Origin: Reichenbachiella faecimaris
GTDB lineage: Bacteria > Bacteroidota > Bacteroidia > Cytophagales > Cyclobacteriaceae
Reading direction: 5' to 3'
Length of the DNA stretch: 64,000 bases
NCBI RefSeq assembly: GCF_900176375.1
Contig: NZ_FWYF01000005.1
Span: 235,095-299,094, forward strand
Made by a program: the position numbers and the translations under genes. The notes under the pieces were generated by a model. The model saw only the letters and a program-made list of their open reading frames with translations, did no database searches and was not told the DNA's origin. Below are positions 54,265-63,500 of the stretch, one piece after another. The stretch's first letter is position 1. Each line of letters begins with the position of its first letter.

Positions 54265-54305
54265 ACAAACAAAAAAGCTATGAATTTCATAGCTTTTTTG
54301 TTTGT
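54265..54305. terminator. Bidirectional terminator shared by the M2 peptidase gene and tmRNA
   Basis: Positions 54265-54283 and 54287-54305 are 19-bp perfect reverse complements (ACAAACAAAAAAGCTATGA / TCATAGCTTTTTTGTTTGT) around a three-base loop. Both strands present a hairpin followed by a T-run, so it serves both transcripts. The outermost base coincides with the tmRNA discriminator base. Confidence 0.88.
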
Positions 54306-54697
54306 GGAGTCGGAGGGAATCGAACCCTCGTCCAGATAAGGTCATATTGGACCGTCTACATGCATAGTTGAAACTTAGGATCTCGTAGGAGAGCTGGCGT
54401 TCAACAACCCACTTTTCCTACCAGTTACTTTAGCTTCGCCATTGGTTAGCAACTTCGCCTCAGGCTAGTCTTACTGGGTGACACCCCTTGATCCTGCTCA
54501 TAAGACAAAAGCATGGAGGGATGTGTCTGTCCCGATTCTTAATCGGGATTAATAATTTTTGCTATCAGCAAAAATTAAGCAGCCATGGCGTAATTAGATT
54601 CGCCAAATAGAATATGAGTAAATTGATCACGTGTGCTTACTCAACACCCGACATGCAAGTACAATATCCACACTTACTGTCAAAACCGGTCGACCCC
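54305..54697 (-). ncRNA. ssrA: Transfer-messenger RNA (tmRNA)
   Basis: On the minus strand the 5' end reads GGGGTCGACCGGTTTTGACAG (from 54697) and the 3' end reads GGACGAGGGTTCGATTCCCTCC then GACTCCA. The seven-base ends GGGGUCG and CGACUCC form the acceptor stem and the T-arm is canonical. The tag frame, GGC GAA TCT AAT TAC GCC ATG GCT GCT TAA at 54575-54604, encodes GESNYAMAA, a close variant of the GENNYALAA tag common in Bacteroidota. The CCA end is not encoded: CAA follows the discriminator, so it must be added. tmRNA rescues stalled ribosomes with SmpB and marks nascent chains for degradation. Confidence 0.95.
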
Positions 54698-54864
54698 ATA
54701 CATCAATGAACGACAAGAAGTTCTTCACTTTTTGCGGTTGCAAACTTAGTGGATTATACGAGAATATGATCAGGTGAGATGTTAGATTTTATAAATTGAT
54801 GGAGGTATAGAAAACTTTCCAATGAATTGAACCTTTTGGTAAAGCATACGACTTCCTATTGACC

Positions 54865-55452
54865 ATGCGTGAAAAATCAAATATACTGGACGAATGGCTG
54901 GTGCTAAAAGCACAACAGGGAGATCATGTAGCTTTTCAACAACTGGTGACGAAATGGCATAAAAAACTGCTGTATCAATCCTTTATCAGGACTAATGATT
55001 GGACACAGTCCGAAGATATTGTACAGGATGTTTGGCAATGGTTGGTTGTCAATCTGGCTAAGTTGAAGGATGTAAATAAATTCAGTGCCTGGATACGGAC
55101 TATAGTAGATCGTAGATCTATTGATTGGGTACGCAAACATCAAAAAGAAAGAGTCAACCAAAAAGAATACATCAATGGAGTTGATCAAACTGATGATATT
55201 AGTTCTGCTGCTTATTCTGATGCTGCTTCAGGTTTTGATGAGGGTGCTATAAGCGCTCTAGAAAAGACACTGGAGGAGCTAAATGCAGATAGTAAATTGA
55301 TCTTAGTTCTCTACTATTTAGAATCTAATTCTATTGAGTCCATAGCTGGTATTTTGTGCATTCCAAAAGGAACTGTAAAATCAAGACTGTTTCACGCACG
55401 TGAAAAATTAAAGAAATTATTAAAACCAAAGAATCATGAAAAATCAGAATGA
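54865..55452 (+). CDS. ECF-type RNA polymerase sigma factor
   Basis: About 195 residues from the ATG at 54865; a TTG two codons upstream is the alternative. Region sigma2 (QQGDHVAFQQLVTKWHKKL, SEDIVQDVWQWLV, FSAWIRTIVDRRSIDWVRKH) and sigma4 (LEELNADSKLILVLYYLESN, IAGILCIPKGTVKSRLFHAREKL) are complete. A Ser/Ala/Asp-rich linker lies between. The next gene, a small two-helix membrane protein, overlaps by 17 bases, which suggests that it regulates the sigma factor. Confidence 0.92.
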   Translation: MREKSNILDEWLVLKAQQGDHVAFQQLVTKWHKKLLYQSFIRTNDWTQSEDIVQDVWQWLVVNLAKLKDVNKFSAWIRTIVDRRSIDWVRKHQKERVNQKEYINGVDQTDDISSAAYSDAASGFDEGAISALEKTLEELNADSKLILVLYYLESNSIESIAGILCIPKGTVKSRLFHAREKLKKLLKPKNHEKSE

Positions 55453-55807
55453 AGAAATCGATGAAATGATAAAAACAGCGCTTTCTAATGAAGAAGCTGC
55501 CTTTTATGAGGATTTAAAAGAACAATCGCCATTTGAAATGATTGGAGGATTATTTGAAGGGAAAATGAAGTGGTGGACGATTGGCAATGTATTTATTTCA
55601 CTCGTATTCATAGCCTTGTCTGTTGTTTGCCTTTTGAAGGTGATAGAAGTAGAAAATACCAATGCTTTGATACGCTGGAGTCTGGGTCTGATTGGTTCTA
55701 TGTTGATCCCTAGTATGCTGAAACTCTGGAATTGGAATCAGATGCAGCGCAATGCTATCCTTAGAGAAATCAAAAGGTTGCAGCTGTTGGTAGCTCACAA
55801 AGAGTAG
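55436..55807 (+). CDS. Small membrane protein coupled to the ECF sigma factor (DUF6768-like)
   Basis: 123 residues. An acidic cytoplasmic N-terminus (IDEMIKTALSNEEAAFYEDL, then FEMIGGLFEGKMKW) is followed by two membrane helices (about 46-66 and 78-95) and a short basic cytoplasmic tail (ILREIKRLQLL). From memory it fits the DUF6768 group, which is regularly encoded after ECF sigma factors in Bacteroidota. It overlaps the sigma gene by 17 bases. An anti-sigma or signal-transmitting role is inferred; there is no classical anti-sigma HxxxCxxC motif. Confidence 0.7.
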   Translation: MKNQNEEIDEMIKTALSNEEAAFYEDLKEQSPFEMIGGLFEGKMKWWTIGNVFISLVFIALSVVCLLKVIEVENTNALIRWSLGLIGSMLIPSMLKLWNWNQMQRNAILREIKRLQLLVAHKE

Positions 55808-55808
55808 A

Positions 55809-56879
55809 TCACATATTTTCTATCCACTCTTTGATAAGTGCAATCCCTTCCTCATGAGGGATGGTACGTCCCAGTTCGGGCATCATGGTACCCGGTTCAG
55901 TAGTTTGCATGCGATGGACTAAGATGGACGATTCTGGCTCTCCAGGTACTATGCCGTACTTGAAATTAGCAGAGCCTCTCCCTGCTGCTACAGGCTTTTT
56001 GTTTACTCCCAGGCGATAGGGATCCGATTCAAATATGGTAAGGTTCAATCCGCTATTCTTGGCTGGACCCTGGTCATTGTGGCAATGTGCACAATTGATA
56101 TCTAAATAAGCTCTGGCACGATTATTCAAAGATCCTGTTTCAGGATTATTCCACTCGGCAAGTTTGGGCGTTTCACTTTTGGGCAAATTTAACCAGCCTT
56201 TGTCGACCATTTTGGTAAGTTGATTCAGGCTCGTTGAATCCATTTCATATATTCGATTGAGCTGACGGGCAGTTGGGCCTATGGGTGTCATTTTCCCTCC
56301 TTTGTCATGACAGCTTTTGCACTGATTCATGTCTGGAATGTTATAATCAATCCTTCCTTTATTGGTCAAATTGACAGGTATTTTGCCTCCAGTAATTTCC
56401 AAATAAGCTTCTGTTTGATCTGTATTCCAGATATAAGGTAGAGCGGTCCATCCACTCTTGTTGTGAATCAATAATCGCGTTTCTAGTATTTTGTCAGAAG
56501 CTGAATTGAGTTGTGTGGCTCCATAGTAGAAATTTTTGATAAGGATTGTGCCAACTGGGAAGTCCAGCACCTCATTTTCGCGATAGCCTATTTTTTCACC
56601 TTTTGGTAAATAAATGAAACGTCTCTTCTTGGCATAATCTGAAAACAAAGGTGTATTCAAATCATAGGGCAGCACATTTTCTGTTGGAGTCAAGTCGGAT
56701 AACTTCCCTAGGAAAAACTTGTAATCTGAAAGTTTGGTGAGTCCCAATGATGCATACTGTACTTGCTCTGAAATCGTTTGGTCGCTACCTTTTGGTACAG
56801 GTATTTCTACTTTTTGTTTCCTGTTTTCTTGGCAAGAAACAAAGGCTAAAAAAAACAGCCCAGTAATGAATGTTTTCAT
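55809..56879 (-). CDS. Diheme cytochrome c lipoprotein (SO2930-like family)
   Basis: 356 residues. The signal peptide ends in lipobox AFVSC (Cys16). Two heme-binding CxxCH motifs are present, C187-K-S-C190-H and C263-A-H-C266-H, with a late TMMPELGRT segment that can provide a methionine ligand. The order and spacing match the diheme cytochrome family known as SO2930-like, which is typically encoded next to a parallel beta-helix lipoprotein; here that gene starts one base upstream. It is an envelope electron carrier whose partner and substrate are unknown. Confidence 0.82.
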   Translation of the reverse strand: MKTFITGLFFLAFVSCQENRKQKVEIPVPKGSDQTISEQVQYASLGLTKLSDYKFFLGKLSDLTPTENVLPYDLNTPLFSDYAKKRRFIYLPKGEKIGYRENEVLDFPVGTILIKNFYYGATQLNSASDKILETRLLIHNKSGWTALPYIWNTDQTEAYLEITGGKIPVNLTNKGRIDYNIPDMNQCKSCHDKGGKMTPIGPTARQLNRIYEMDSTSLNQLTKMVDKGWLNLPKSETPKLAEWNNPETGSLNNRARAYLDINCAHCHNDQGPAKNSGLNLTIFESDPYRLGVNKKPVAAGRGSANFKYGIVPGEPESSILVHRMQTTEPGTMMPELGRTIPHEEGIALIKEWIENM

Positions 56880-56880
56880 A

Positions 56881-58128
56881 TCAGTTGCAATTGAATATGG
56901 CTGGATTTTCTTCTAACCCTTCAAATTCGTTGGCGGCATCAAGATTGACTGATTTGATTCCTTCTGCTTCCTGCACGCAAATGGCATAATTAGGATTAAT
57001 ACTCCCATCTGCCAAAAAATAATTAGGTGATTGCAAACCGTCCCAAGCCACATGTGGCAAGTTCGTGCCAAATTTTAGAAGAAACAGTTTGCCAAAATCA
57101 TTGCCCAAATAGGGAAGGAGATAGGTGTTTTCATAGGTGTTATTATAGACTTTTATGTCACCAACAAATGGATCGTAATTGATGTCTAGTTCATTTTGCC
57201 TTTCAAGCTCTTCACGACTACCACCACCACCTGTGTTTTCCTCACCACCCATGGCTTCTAATAGGGCATAACTAACCATACCCACACCTATCGTCTTATT
57301 GTTTCGAATGATATTGTCATGAATTTGAACGCCTGTAGTGGCCAATACCAAAATTCCTGTTCCTGGAGGGGTTACGCCAACCATATTACCTGGTGGAGCA
57401 AAATTGGGTGTATTATTTTCATAGACATTGTTGTTGTATACATCTATGTTTCTTCCATATTGAGTAAGTCCAGGTAAGTCAAAAACTAGAATACCACCCG
57501 TATTTTCATAAGAGGTGTTATTTCTAATAATAACTTCCTTTGAATTTTCGCTCTCAATTCCAGCCACGTTCCAATAAGTGGTGTTGTTTTCAATTAGCAC
57601 AGTGTCTGATTGCCCAACATAAATACCTGCATCACTTGCGCCAAATACAGTACAACTTCGAATGGTGACATTTTTACAGAGCACAGGATAAAGGCCGTAT
57701 GCTCCATTGGTAGAGTCTACCTTTCCCGTCCATCCAATAATCAAATCTTCTAATAAAATACCCTCAGTGTCAGTTACTTTGATGTTGTCGCCAGCTGCAT
57801 CTTCAATTGTGAAATCACGAAGCGTAATATTTTCACAATTGGCCACACGAATTCCTTCAGCACCTTGCGATTGATCTTTGAAAGAAAGTATGGTTTTGTC
57901 CTTACCTTGTCCCTTGATAGTAACATGGATCCTACCTTCTAATATGAGGCTCTTGTCAAATTTGAAATGACCTTCTGGAAGGTCAATGGTAGAACTGTCT
58001 TTTGCCAGAATGAAGGAGGTAAGAATAGATTTTTGTTGATCCGAAAAGTTCCTTTCAGGATTGTATTCCAAAGTTTCTGAGCAAGAAGCAAATAGAAGCA
58101 GGAGGGCACAATAACCAATGAATTTCAT
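56881..58128 (-). CDS. Parallel beta-helix lipoprotein, partner of the diheme cytochrome
   Basis: About 415 residues from the ATG at 58128; the longer frame to 58194 would add residues before the signal peptide. The lipobox is LLFASC. The mature protein is a right-handed parallel beta-helix of repeated N-x-I/V turns (for example VRNCENITLRDFTIEDA-like and VIIRNNTSYENTGGILVFDL). From memory it matches the TIGR03805 family, which co-occurs with the diheme cytochrome family. The two genes are one base apart. A role in binding or cleaving a polysaccharide is possible, but no catalytic residues can be assigned. Confidence 0.78.
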   Translation of the reverse strand: MKFIGYCALLLLFASCSETLEYNPERNFSDQQKSILTSFILAKDSSTIDLPEGHFKFDKSLILEGRIHVTIKGQGKDKTILSFKDQSQGAEGIRVANCENITLRDFTIEDAAGDNIKVTDTEGILLEDLIIGWTGKVDSTNGAYGLYPVLCKNVTIRSCTVFGASDAGIYVGQSDTVLIENNTTYWNVAGIESENSKEVIIRNNTSYENTGGILVFDLPGLTQYGRNIDVYNNNVYENNTPNFAPPGNMVGVTPPGTGILVLATTGVQIHDNIIRNNKTIGVGMVSYALLEAMGGEENTGGGGSREELERQNELDINYDPFVGDIKVYNNTYENTYLLPYLGNDFGKLFLLKFGTNLPHVAWDGLQSPNYFLADGSINPNYAICVQEAEGIKSVNLDAANEFEGLEENPAIFNCN

Positions 58129-58191
58129 AACTTGAGTTGATGTTAGTTTACTTCTAATTAAACAATTAATTGCCTGAATATGAAATGAATA

Positions 58192-58234
58192 CACTAGTAT
58201 TTGAACAAATAATCATTTCGTTCAAATACTAGTG
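58192..58234. repeat. Long perfect inverted repeat
   Basis: CACTAGTATTTGAAC (58192-58206) is a 15-bp perfect reverse complement of 58220-58234. The loop itself contains AAAT (58207-58210) and ATTT (58215-58218), extending the possible stem to 19 pairs with one bulged base. It lies between the M24 peptidase gene and the beta-helix gene on the minus strand and has no T-run on either side. It could be a transcript-end or processing hairpin, an operator, or a DNA-level palindrome. Confidence 0.6.
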
Positions 58235-58255
58235 ATGACACTTATGAAGCAGTTG

Positions 58256-59512
58256 CTAAATTGGATTGGCTATAGACGGGCTTTGTGGAGTGAACGCTTC
58301 GTAGCCATTTTCAGTAATGTAAAAGCAGTCTTCCAATCTAACGCCAAATTCTCCATAGATATATATCCCAGGTTCATTTGAGAAGCACATGCCAGGTTGC
58401 ATAGGGGTGGAGTTCCCTTTTACTAAGTATTCCCATTCATGAAAGTCCATGCCTATACCATGTCCTACCCGATGAAAGAAATTTTCATACCCATAACCAA
58501 AGCCATGCTTGTTTACCACTGCTCTAGCTGTAGCGTCTAATTGTTCACATGGAACGCCGGCTTTGGCTTGTTCATATACAGCTGTCTGTGCTTCTTTTAC
58601 AATGTCCCAAATATCTCGCTGACGCTGCGTAGGCTTCCCAAAAATGGTTGTTCTAGTTATGTCAGCCTGATAGCCACCCAGTTTGCACCCACCATCAATA
58701 AGTACCAAATCACCTTCTTTGAGCTGCTGTGCTGTTTTGCTTCCATGAGGGAAAGCTGTATATTCTCCAAACATAGCACCTGCCCATCCAGCTTCTGTAG
58801 CACCAAGAGCCGTACTGGCCTCAGCCACTATAGCACTCAGATCATATTGAGATATCCCTTCCTTCATTTGTGAAAACCCAATTCGATAGGCTTCAAGTGT
58901 AATTGCATTGGCTTTTTTCATCAGAGCCAATTCCTTGGGGGTCTTGATCATTCTGCACCCTGCAGTTATGGGTTTGGCATTTATGATGGTTGCCTGTGTT
59001 AAATAGGAGGATATGCCGTCTGATTGAAAAAATCTGACATTTTCTTCCATACCTAATGTACCAGTGGCACCATGTTTACTTTTAAAGAGTTTGGCAACTA
59101 ATTCATAAGGACTTTCATGCTCGTCCCAACTGGCCACCTCACCATCGAGCGAAATCATTTCTTCCAAACGTTCTTTTTCAAAGGTTGGCCCAACATATTG
59201 GAGTACGCCATCAGAAAAAATTAAAACACCTGTTAGCCGTTCGCTTGGCCACCATTTGATCCCTGTAAAATAATCTAAGGAAGTCCCTGACTCAATAAAA
59301 ATGGCATCAATACCATTTTGCTGCATCAGTAGAGAAGCCTTCTCAACGCGCTGAGTTCTATCCTCTGCATTAATAAAATCAATTCCAGCCGTGAATGGTT
59401 GGATATTCATTTTGTTGGCATCCAGGTTTTCAGTGGTACAAGATGACGCACCCATAATTGCCAATCCTGATCCAGCCAAAGCACTGTTTTCAATAAATTT
59501 TCTTCTATTCAC
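58256..59512 (-). CDS. M24-family aminopeptidase with Tat/lipoprotein signal
   Basis: 418 residues. The N-terminus has the twin-arginine motif NRRKFIENSALAG followed by a hydrophobic stretch and a lipobox-like GASSC, so it is probably exported folded and lipid-anchored. The creatinase/prolidase N-terminal domain precedes the pita-bread M24 domain. Metal ligands appear in LIDGGCKLGGYQADITRT (two Asp), HRVGHGIGMDFHEWEY (His), SNEPGIYIYGEFGVRLED (two Glu). It is an Xaa-Pro-type dipeptidase or aminopeptidase. Confidence 0.88.
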   Translation of the reverse strand: MNRRKFIENSALAGSGLAIMGASSCTTENLDANKMNIQPFTAGIDFINAEDRTQRVEKASLLMQQNGIDAIFIESGTSLDYFTGIKWWPSERLTGVLIFSDGVLQYVGPTFEKERLEEMISLDGEVASWDEHESPYELVAKLFKSKHGATGTLGMEENVRFFQSDGISSYLTQATIINAKPITAGCRMIKTPKELALMKKANAITLEAYRIGFSQMKEGISQYDLSAIVAEASTALGATEAGWAGAMFGEYTAFPHGSKTAQQLKEGDLVLIDGGCKLGGYQADITRTTIFGKPTQRQRDIWDIVKEAQTAVYEQAKAGVPCEQLDATARAVVNKHGFGYGYENFFHRVGHGIGMDFHEWEYLVKGNSTPMQPGMCFSNEPGIYIYGEFGVRLEDCFYITENGYEAFTPQSPSIANPI

Positions 59513-59592
59513 TCTGTTATAGTCAATGGTTAAACTACTTTCAATTTAGTAATTTTAAGAGTGAAGTTGATTGGAATCTTGATGAATGGTCA

Positions 59593-59618
59593 TAAAAAAT
59601 CCCGCTAAAAGCGGGATC
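59593..59618 (-). terminator. Intrinsic terminator (minus strand)
   Basis: On the minus strand ATCCCGC (complement of 59611-59617) pairs with GCGGGAT (complement of 59599-59605) around TTTTA, followed by TTTTTT. It lies eight bases past the end of the PorP/SprF gene. Confidence 0.88.
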
Positions 59619-59625
59619 AATTTCA

Positions 59626-60555
59626 TTAGAAATAAACTGGGCAAAGCCCGTCCTTCTTGCTGAATTTGAGTGGTATTCGATAGTTAAGAAATATCTCATG
59701 CGAACCAGCTGTATAGGTACCCAGACTTCCAATTGGAATATCATAAGCATATCCAATTCTAAAATTTTCATTTAGTACCAATTGAGTCATCAGAGAGAAT
59801 GAATCCTGATATCGATAGGAGACTCCTGCATAGATGATTTCATTGATGATAAAATTTAAGTTAATATCAAAAGCAACTGGTGCATCATCTTGAAGTCTCA
59901 ATAAAATTGAGGGGCTTATTTTTAAGTTTCTGCTCATGTCTTTCACAAAACCAGCATTGATATAATAATATCTAGATGCCTTTCCTTCTGATGCAATAGC
60001 TCCATCTCCAGACCCTTCTATCACATCTGGTGTTAAAAAGTATGGAATAGAGGCTCCAATGAAATAATCTCTGTTCGCAAAATAAATTCCCATTCCAAAG
60101 TTCGGATTGAACGTCTTTGAAAATACAAATAAGGGATCGTCCTGACTGATGACATTTACTCGATCCAGATTAGAGGTTCTTTGATCAAATCCTCCCTGAA
60201 GACCCATGGCGAGTATGCCTTTGCTCATTCTAATTTTATAAGCAAAGCTACCATACACACTATATTGCTCATGTACGCCTACTGCATCGCGAACTACATT
60301 CAACCCAACTCCTACATTTTTTTCTCTCAGCGTAGTGTGTGCAGTAAGCGATTGATAGACAGGTGCTCCATCTATATTTACCCATTGATTTCTGTTAGTC
60401 AGAATAGCTGAAAACATATTCAAACTACCAGCATACGCAGGGTTAAGTGCTAGACCGTTGTAGGGATAGGTAGAAAATACTGGGCGTTGCTGAGCTGAAA
60501 CCAGCTGACACACACACACCAATACACCTATCAAAATTCCTTTTATCAGTTTCAT
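59626..60555 (-). CDS. PorP/SprF-family type IX secretion-associated outer-membrane protein
   Basis: 309 residues. The signal peptide ends in VSAQ. The opening QRPVFSTYPYNGLALNPAYAGS followed by FSAILTNRNQWVNIDGAP (quoted in two parts) is the PorP/SprF signature. The rest is beta-barrel-like, ending in FLNYRIPLKFSKKDG. SprF-type proteins help display large type IX-secreted adhesins encoded by the adjacent upstream gene. Exactly that arrangement is seen here: the repeat protein gene ends six bases upstream. The terminator follows directly. Confidence 0.92.
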   Translation of the reverse strand: MKLIKGILIGVLVCVCQLVSAQQRPVFSTYPYNGLALNPAYAGSLNMFSAILTNRNQWVNIDGAPVYQSLTAHTTLREKNVGVGLNVVRDAVGVHEQYSVYGSFAYKIRMSKGILAMGLQGGFDQRTSNLDRVNVISQDDPLFVFSKTFNPNFGMGIYFANRDYFIGASIPYFLTPDVIEGSGDGAIASEGKASRYYYINAGFVKDMSRNLKISPSILLRLQDDAPVAFDINLNFIINEIIYAGVSYRYQDSFSLMTQLVLNENFRIGYAYDIPIGSLGTYTAGSHEIFLNYRIPLKFSKKDGLCPVYF

Positions 60556-60561
60556 TTATTA

Positions 60562-63500
60562 TTATCTGACCAATTCTAAATATCCTTGGTAAACATCTCC
60601 ATCTTTTCCGTCTCCCTTGTCAAAAATATAGAAATAAGTTCCAGATGGCAAACCATTATTTCCACCACCTAGGCCTGTATTTCTCTTACCTGTGAATACA
60701 TTGCCATTAGAATCGTCTTCATAACCTGATGTTTCATATACCAAGGTACCAGATCTAGTGTAGATTTTGAGACTATTGTTTTCAAATCTAGTTGCACAAG
60801 AGATTCTAAAGTAGTCATTCTTGCCATCACCATTGTCGGATACGCCATTAAATATTTCAATATCGGCATCTATTGAGAAGGCAGCTTGGTATGAACAATC
60901 CTGATCATCAATAACCAGAACCTTGTAGTCTCCAGGACTCAAACCGCTCATTTGCTCATTGGTACTAATAACGCTGCTCTCATCATCTGGGTCGATTGGA
61001 TCATTTTCGCCAATTCCTGTGGCATTGGCCCAGTACTGTTTTTCTATACTAAATGATCCAGTGAAATTGAGTACTGCTTCTCCATTGCCGACATATTCTG
61101 ATTCAGAGCCAAATTCTAATTCAGAACAATTGGATTCGGTAGTCCCAACAGTAAATACAGGATTGTTCTTGTCTTCTTGAACTGCAATACTGGCTGCTTC
61201 AGATACACATTCTGAAGTGAGGTCAGTAGCTCTTACCGAATAAGTACCTGCTACCAGTCCAGATGCACTAAAACTCGAACTTATAGTGACCCCTTGATCG
61301 TCTTGCCATTCAAATGTATAGCCAGCAACACTTTCATTGATAGAAGCTGTAATCGCTCCATTTGGAGTGATACAGTTGGTTTCATCATTAATAAGTTCAA
61401 CTAAAGGCTCAGGTACAATTTCTATATCAGTGCTAATAGTAATCTGATCTTCAATGGTACAGCCAGTAATTCGATCTATCATTTCAATGGTATAGGTGTC
61501 AGCCATAAGGTTATCTACTGTATAGGCAGAATCAATCACCACATCAGCTAAACTTGGACCATCATGCCAGTAGACAGTATATCTCGAAGCACTTTGAGGT
61601 GCAGGAACTATTGTGGCCTGACCATCAGGAAGAACATTCACAAAGTCACATTTCGTAAGTGCATGATCTTCAATCAATGTCATTTGCATATCATCTCTAT
61701 CAGAAAGTACTTCCACGAAATGAGGGTCTGAATCACAGCCGGTGTCTGTGTTCCTAACTAAGATAGTATAATCGCCTTCCTCTAGTGTATTACCTGTATT
61801 GCTAGTGAGTTGATTACTAGGATTTGGAGTAGCACCTGATTGCTCGCCTTCAAACAAGTAGTACTCGAAAGTACCTGTTTCAGGAATGATTACATCAATG
61901 GTAATCGAGCCATTTGCTGCTACTGGGTCACAGTTTTCATTGGCTGATAAGGTATTGTTGAGTATCATAATATTTGTAGGGTCATCAACCATACCATACT
62001 CTTCAGTAGATATACACAAGGTGTTTAGATCTTGAACTTCTACAGTGTATGTGCCCGCGGCCAGTCCTGAATAAGTTGGATCTGTACCTGGTCCAGGTGT
62101 ACCTGAAGCACTGGTCCAATCAAAGCTATAATCCGTTAAACTAGACGACCCATCTGCTGTTACAGTTAATGAACCATTAGGTATGGTAGGATCACAGTTT
62201 CCTTGTAAAGAGAAAGCTGTGAGTGCTACCACTGGAGGAGTGCTCTCATCTTCTACGATGAATTCGAAGACTTTAGAGGTACAACCAGAGAGTGTACTTG
62301 TAGCCTCCACATAGTAGGTATCTGCAGCCAGATTTTCGAACAAGCCAGTAGAACCAGCAGCTGCTCCACCACCAGATACATAAGTGCCTGTATGTAAAGT
62401 ATAGTTGTAATCAGTTACATTATCTGGAGAAATGGCAGTGATCTCAATACTACCATTTACGTTAGTGCTACACTCAGTTGTAGGTGTTATGACTACATCA
62501 TTTGTGACATCTATTAATATATCTATTGGATCAAAAGGTACTACATAACTGTCTGTAGTAGAGCAGCCAGTTACAGCATCAGTGACCGTGACAGTATATG
62601 TATCTTGTTCGAGACCGGTAATTTGAGCAGTCGTTTCTCCATCACCCCAGAGGTAGGTTACACCATTAGCAATACTGGTTGCATCTGTTGCTGCTATGGT
62701 CAATTCACCATTTCCACCAGTACAATACTGATCAGCTTGATCCAAAGTAAATGAGATTGTAGGCGTACTCGAATCATCTTCAATTTCAAAATCAATAGTT
62801 GCACCCTCACATTGTGTTGCAGTATGGGTAAAGGTCACTTCATACACACCAGGCTCTAAGTCCTCGATTAGCGGATCAGTTCCCGTTTGTGTTCCGTTGT
62901 GAGCACTTCCATCTGCTTTTGTATAGCTGAAATCGAAGCCAGCTACACCAGAAGAAACTCCATCAATTTCAATATCCGTCACCTCAAAAGAACCGCTTCC
63001 ACTTCCGCAGAACGTATTGGCAACAATAGTTGAAGCTACAATTTCATATTCAGCAATATCTTCATCTAATAGATCAGCTTCACCTCCATTCAATAGAGTA
63101 GCTTCAGTGCTACATGTATTACTCGGGTTGCTTTCATCAGTTACAACAATAATGTATGCTCCTCCATCTATTCCAGATAGAGTGCCGCTAGTTGTAGTAC
63201 TTGCAGCACCTGAAGATCCAGTAATACTACCTGCATCTGTAAGCATGGTTCCGGTAGCAACAGTTGTTCCCGCGTACCACTGATATGAATAGTTTCCACC
63301 ATCATCATTGGTGATTTCCCAATCTAAAGCACCATTGCCTTCATTCGCATCTGAGTCACAACTTGTATCCACTGTATTCACAGTAACTGTAACTTCAGGA
63401 GCTTCAGATTGATCTTCCACTTCAAATGCTACTTGACCAGTATTACAACCTGTACTTTGGTCAGTTGCTTTCACATAATACAAACCTGGCTCAAGACCAG

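Noticed and set aside
54305..54400. tRNA-like 3' half with T-arm and acceptor end
   Set aside because: There is no matching tRNA 5' half; the 5' partner lies about 390 bases away, with a tag frame between, so it is tmRNA.
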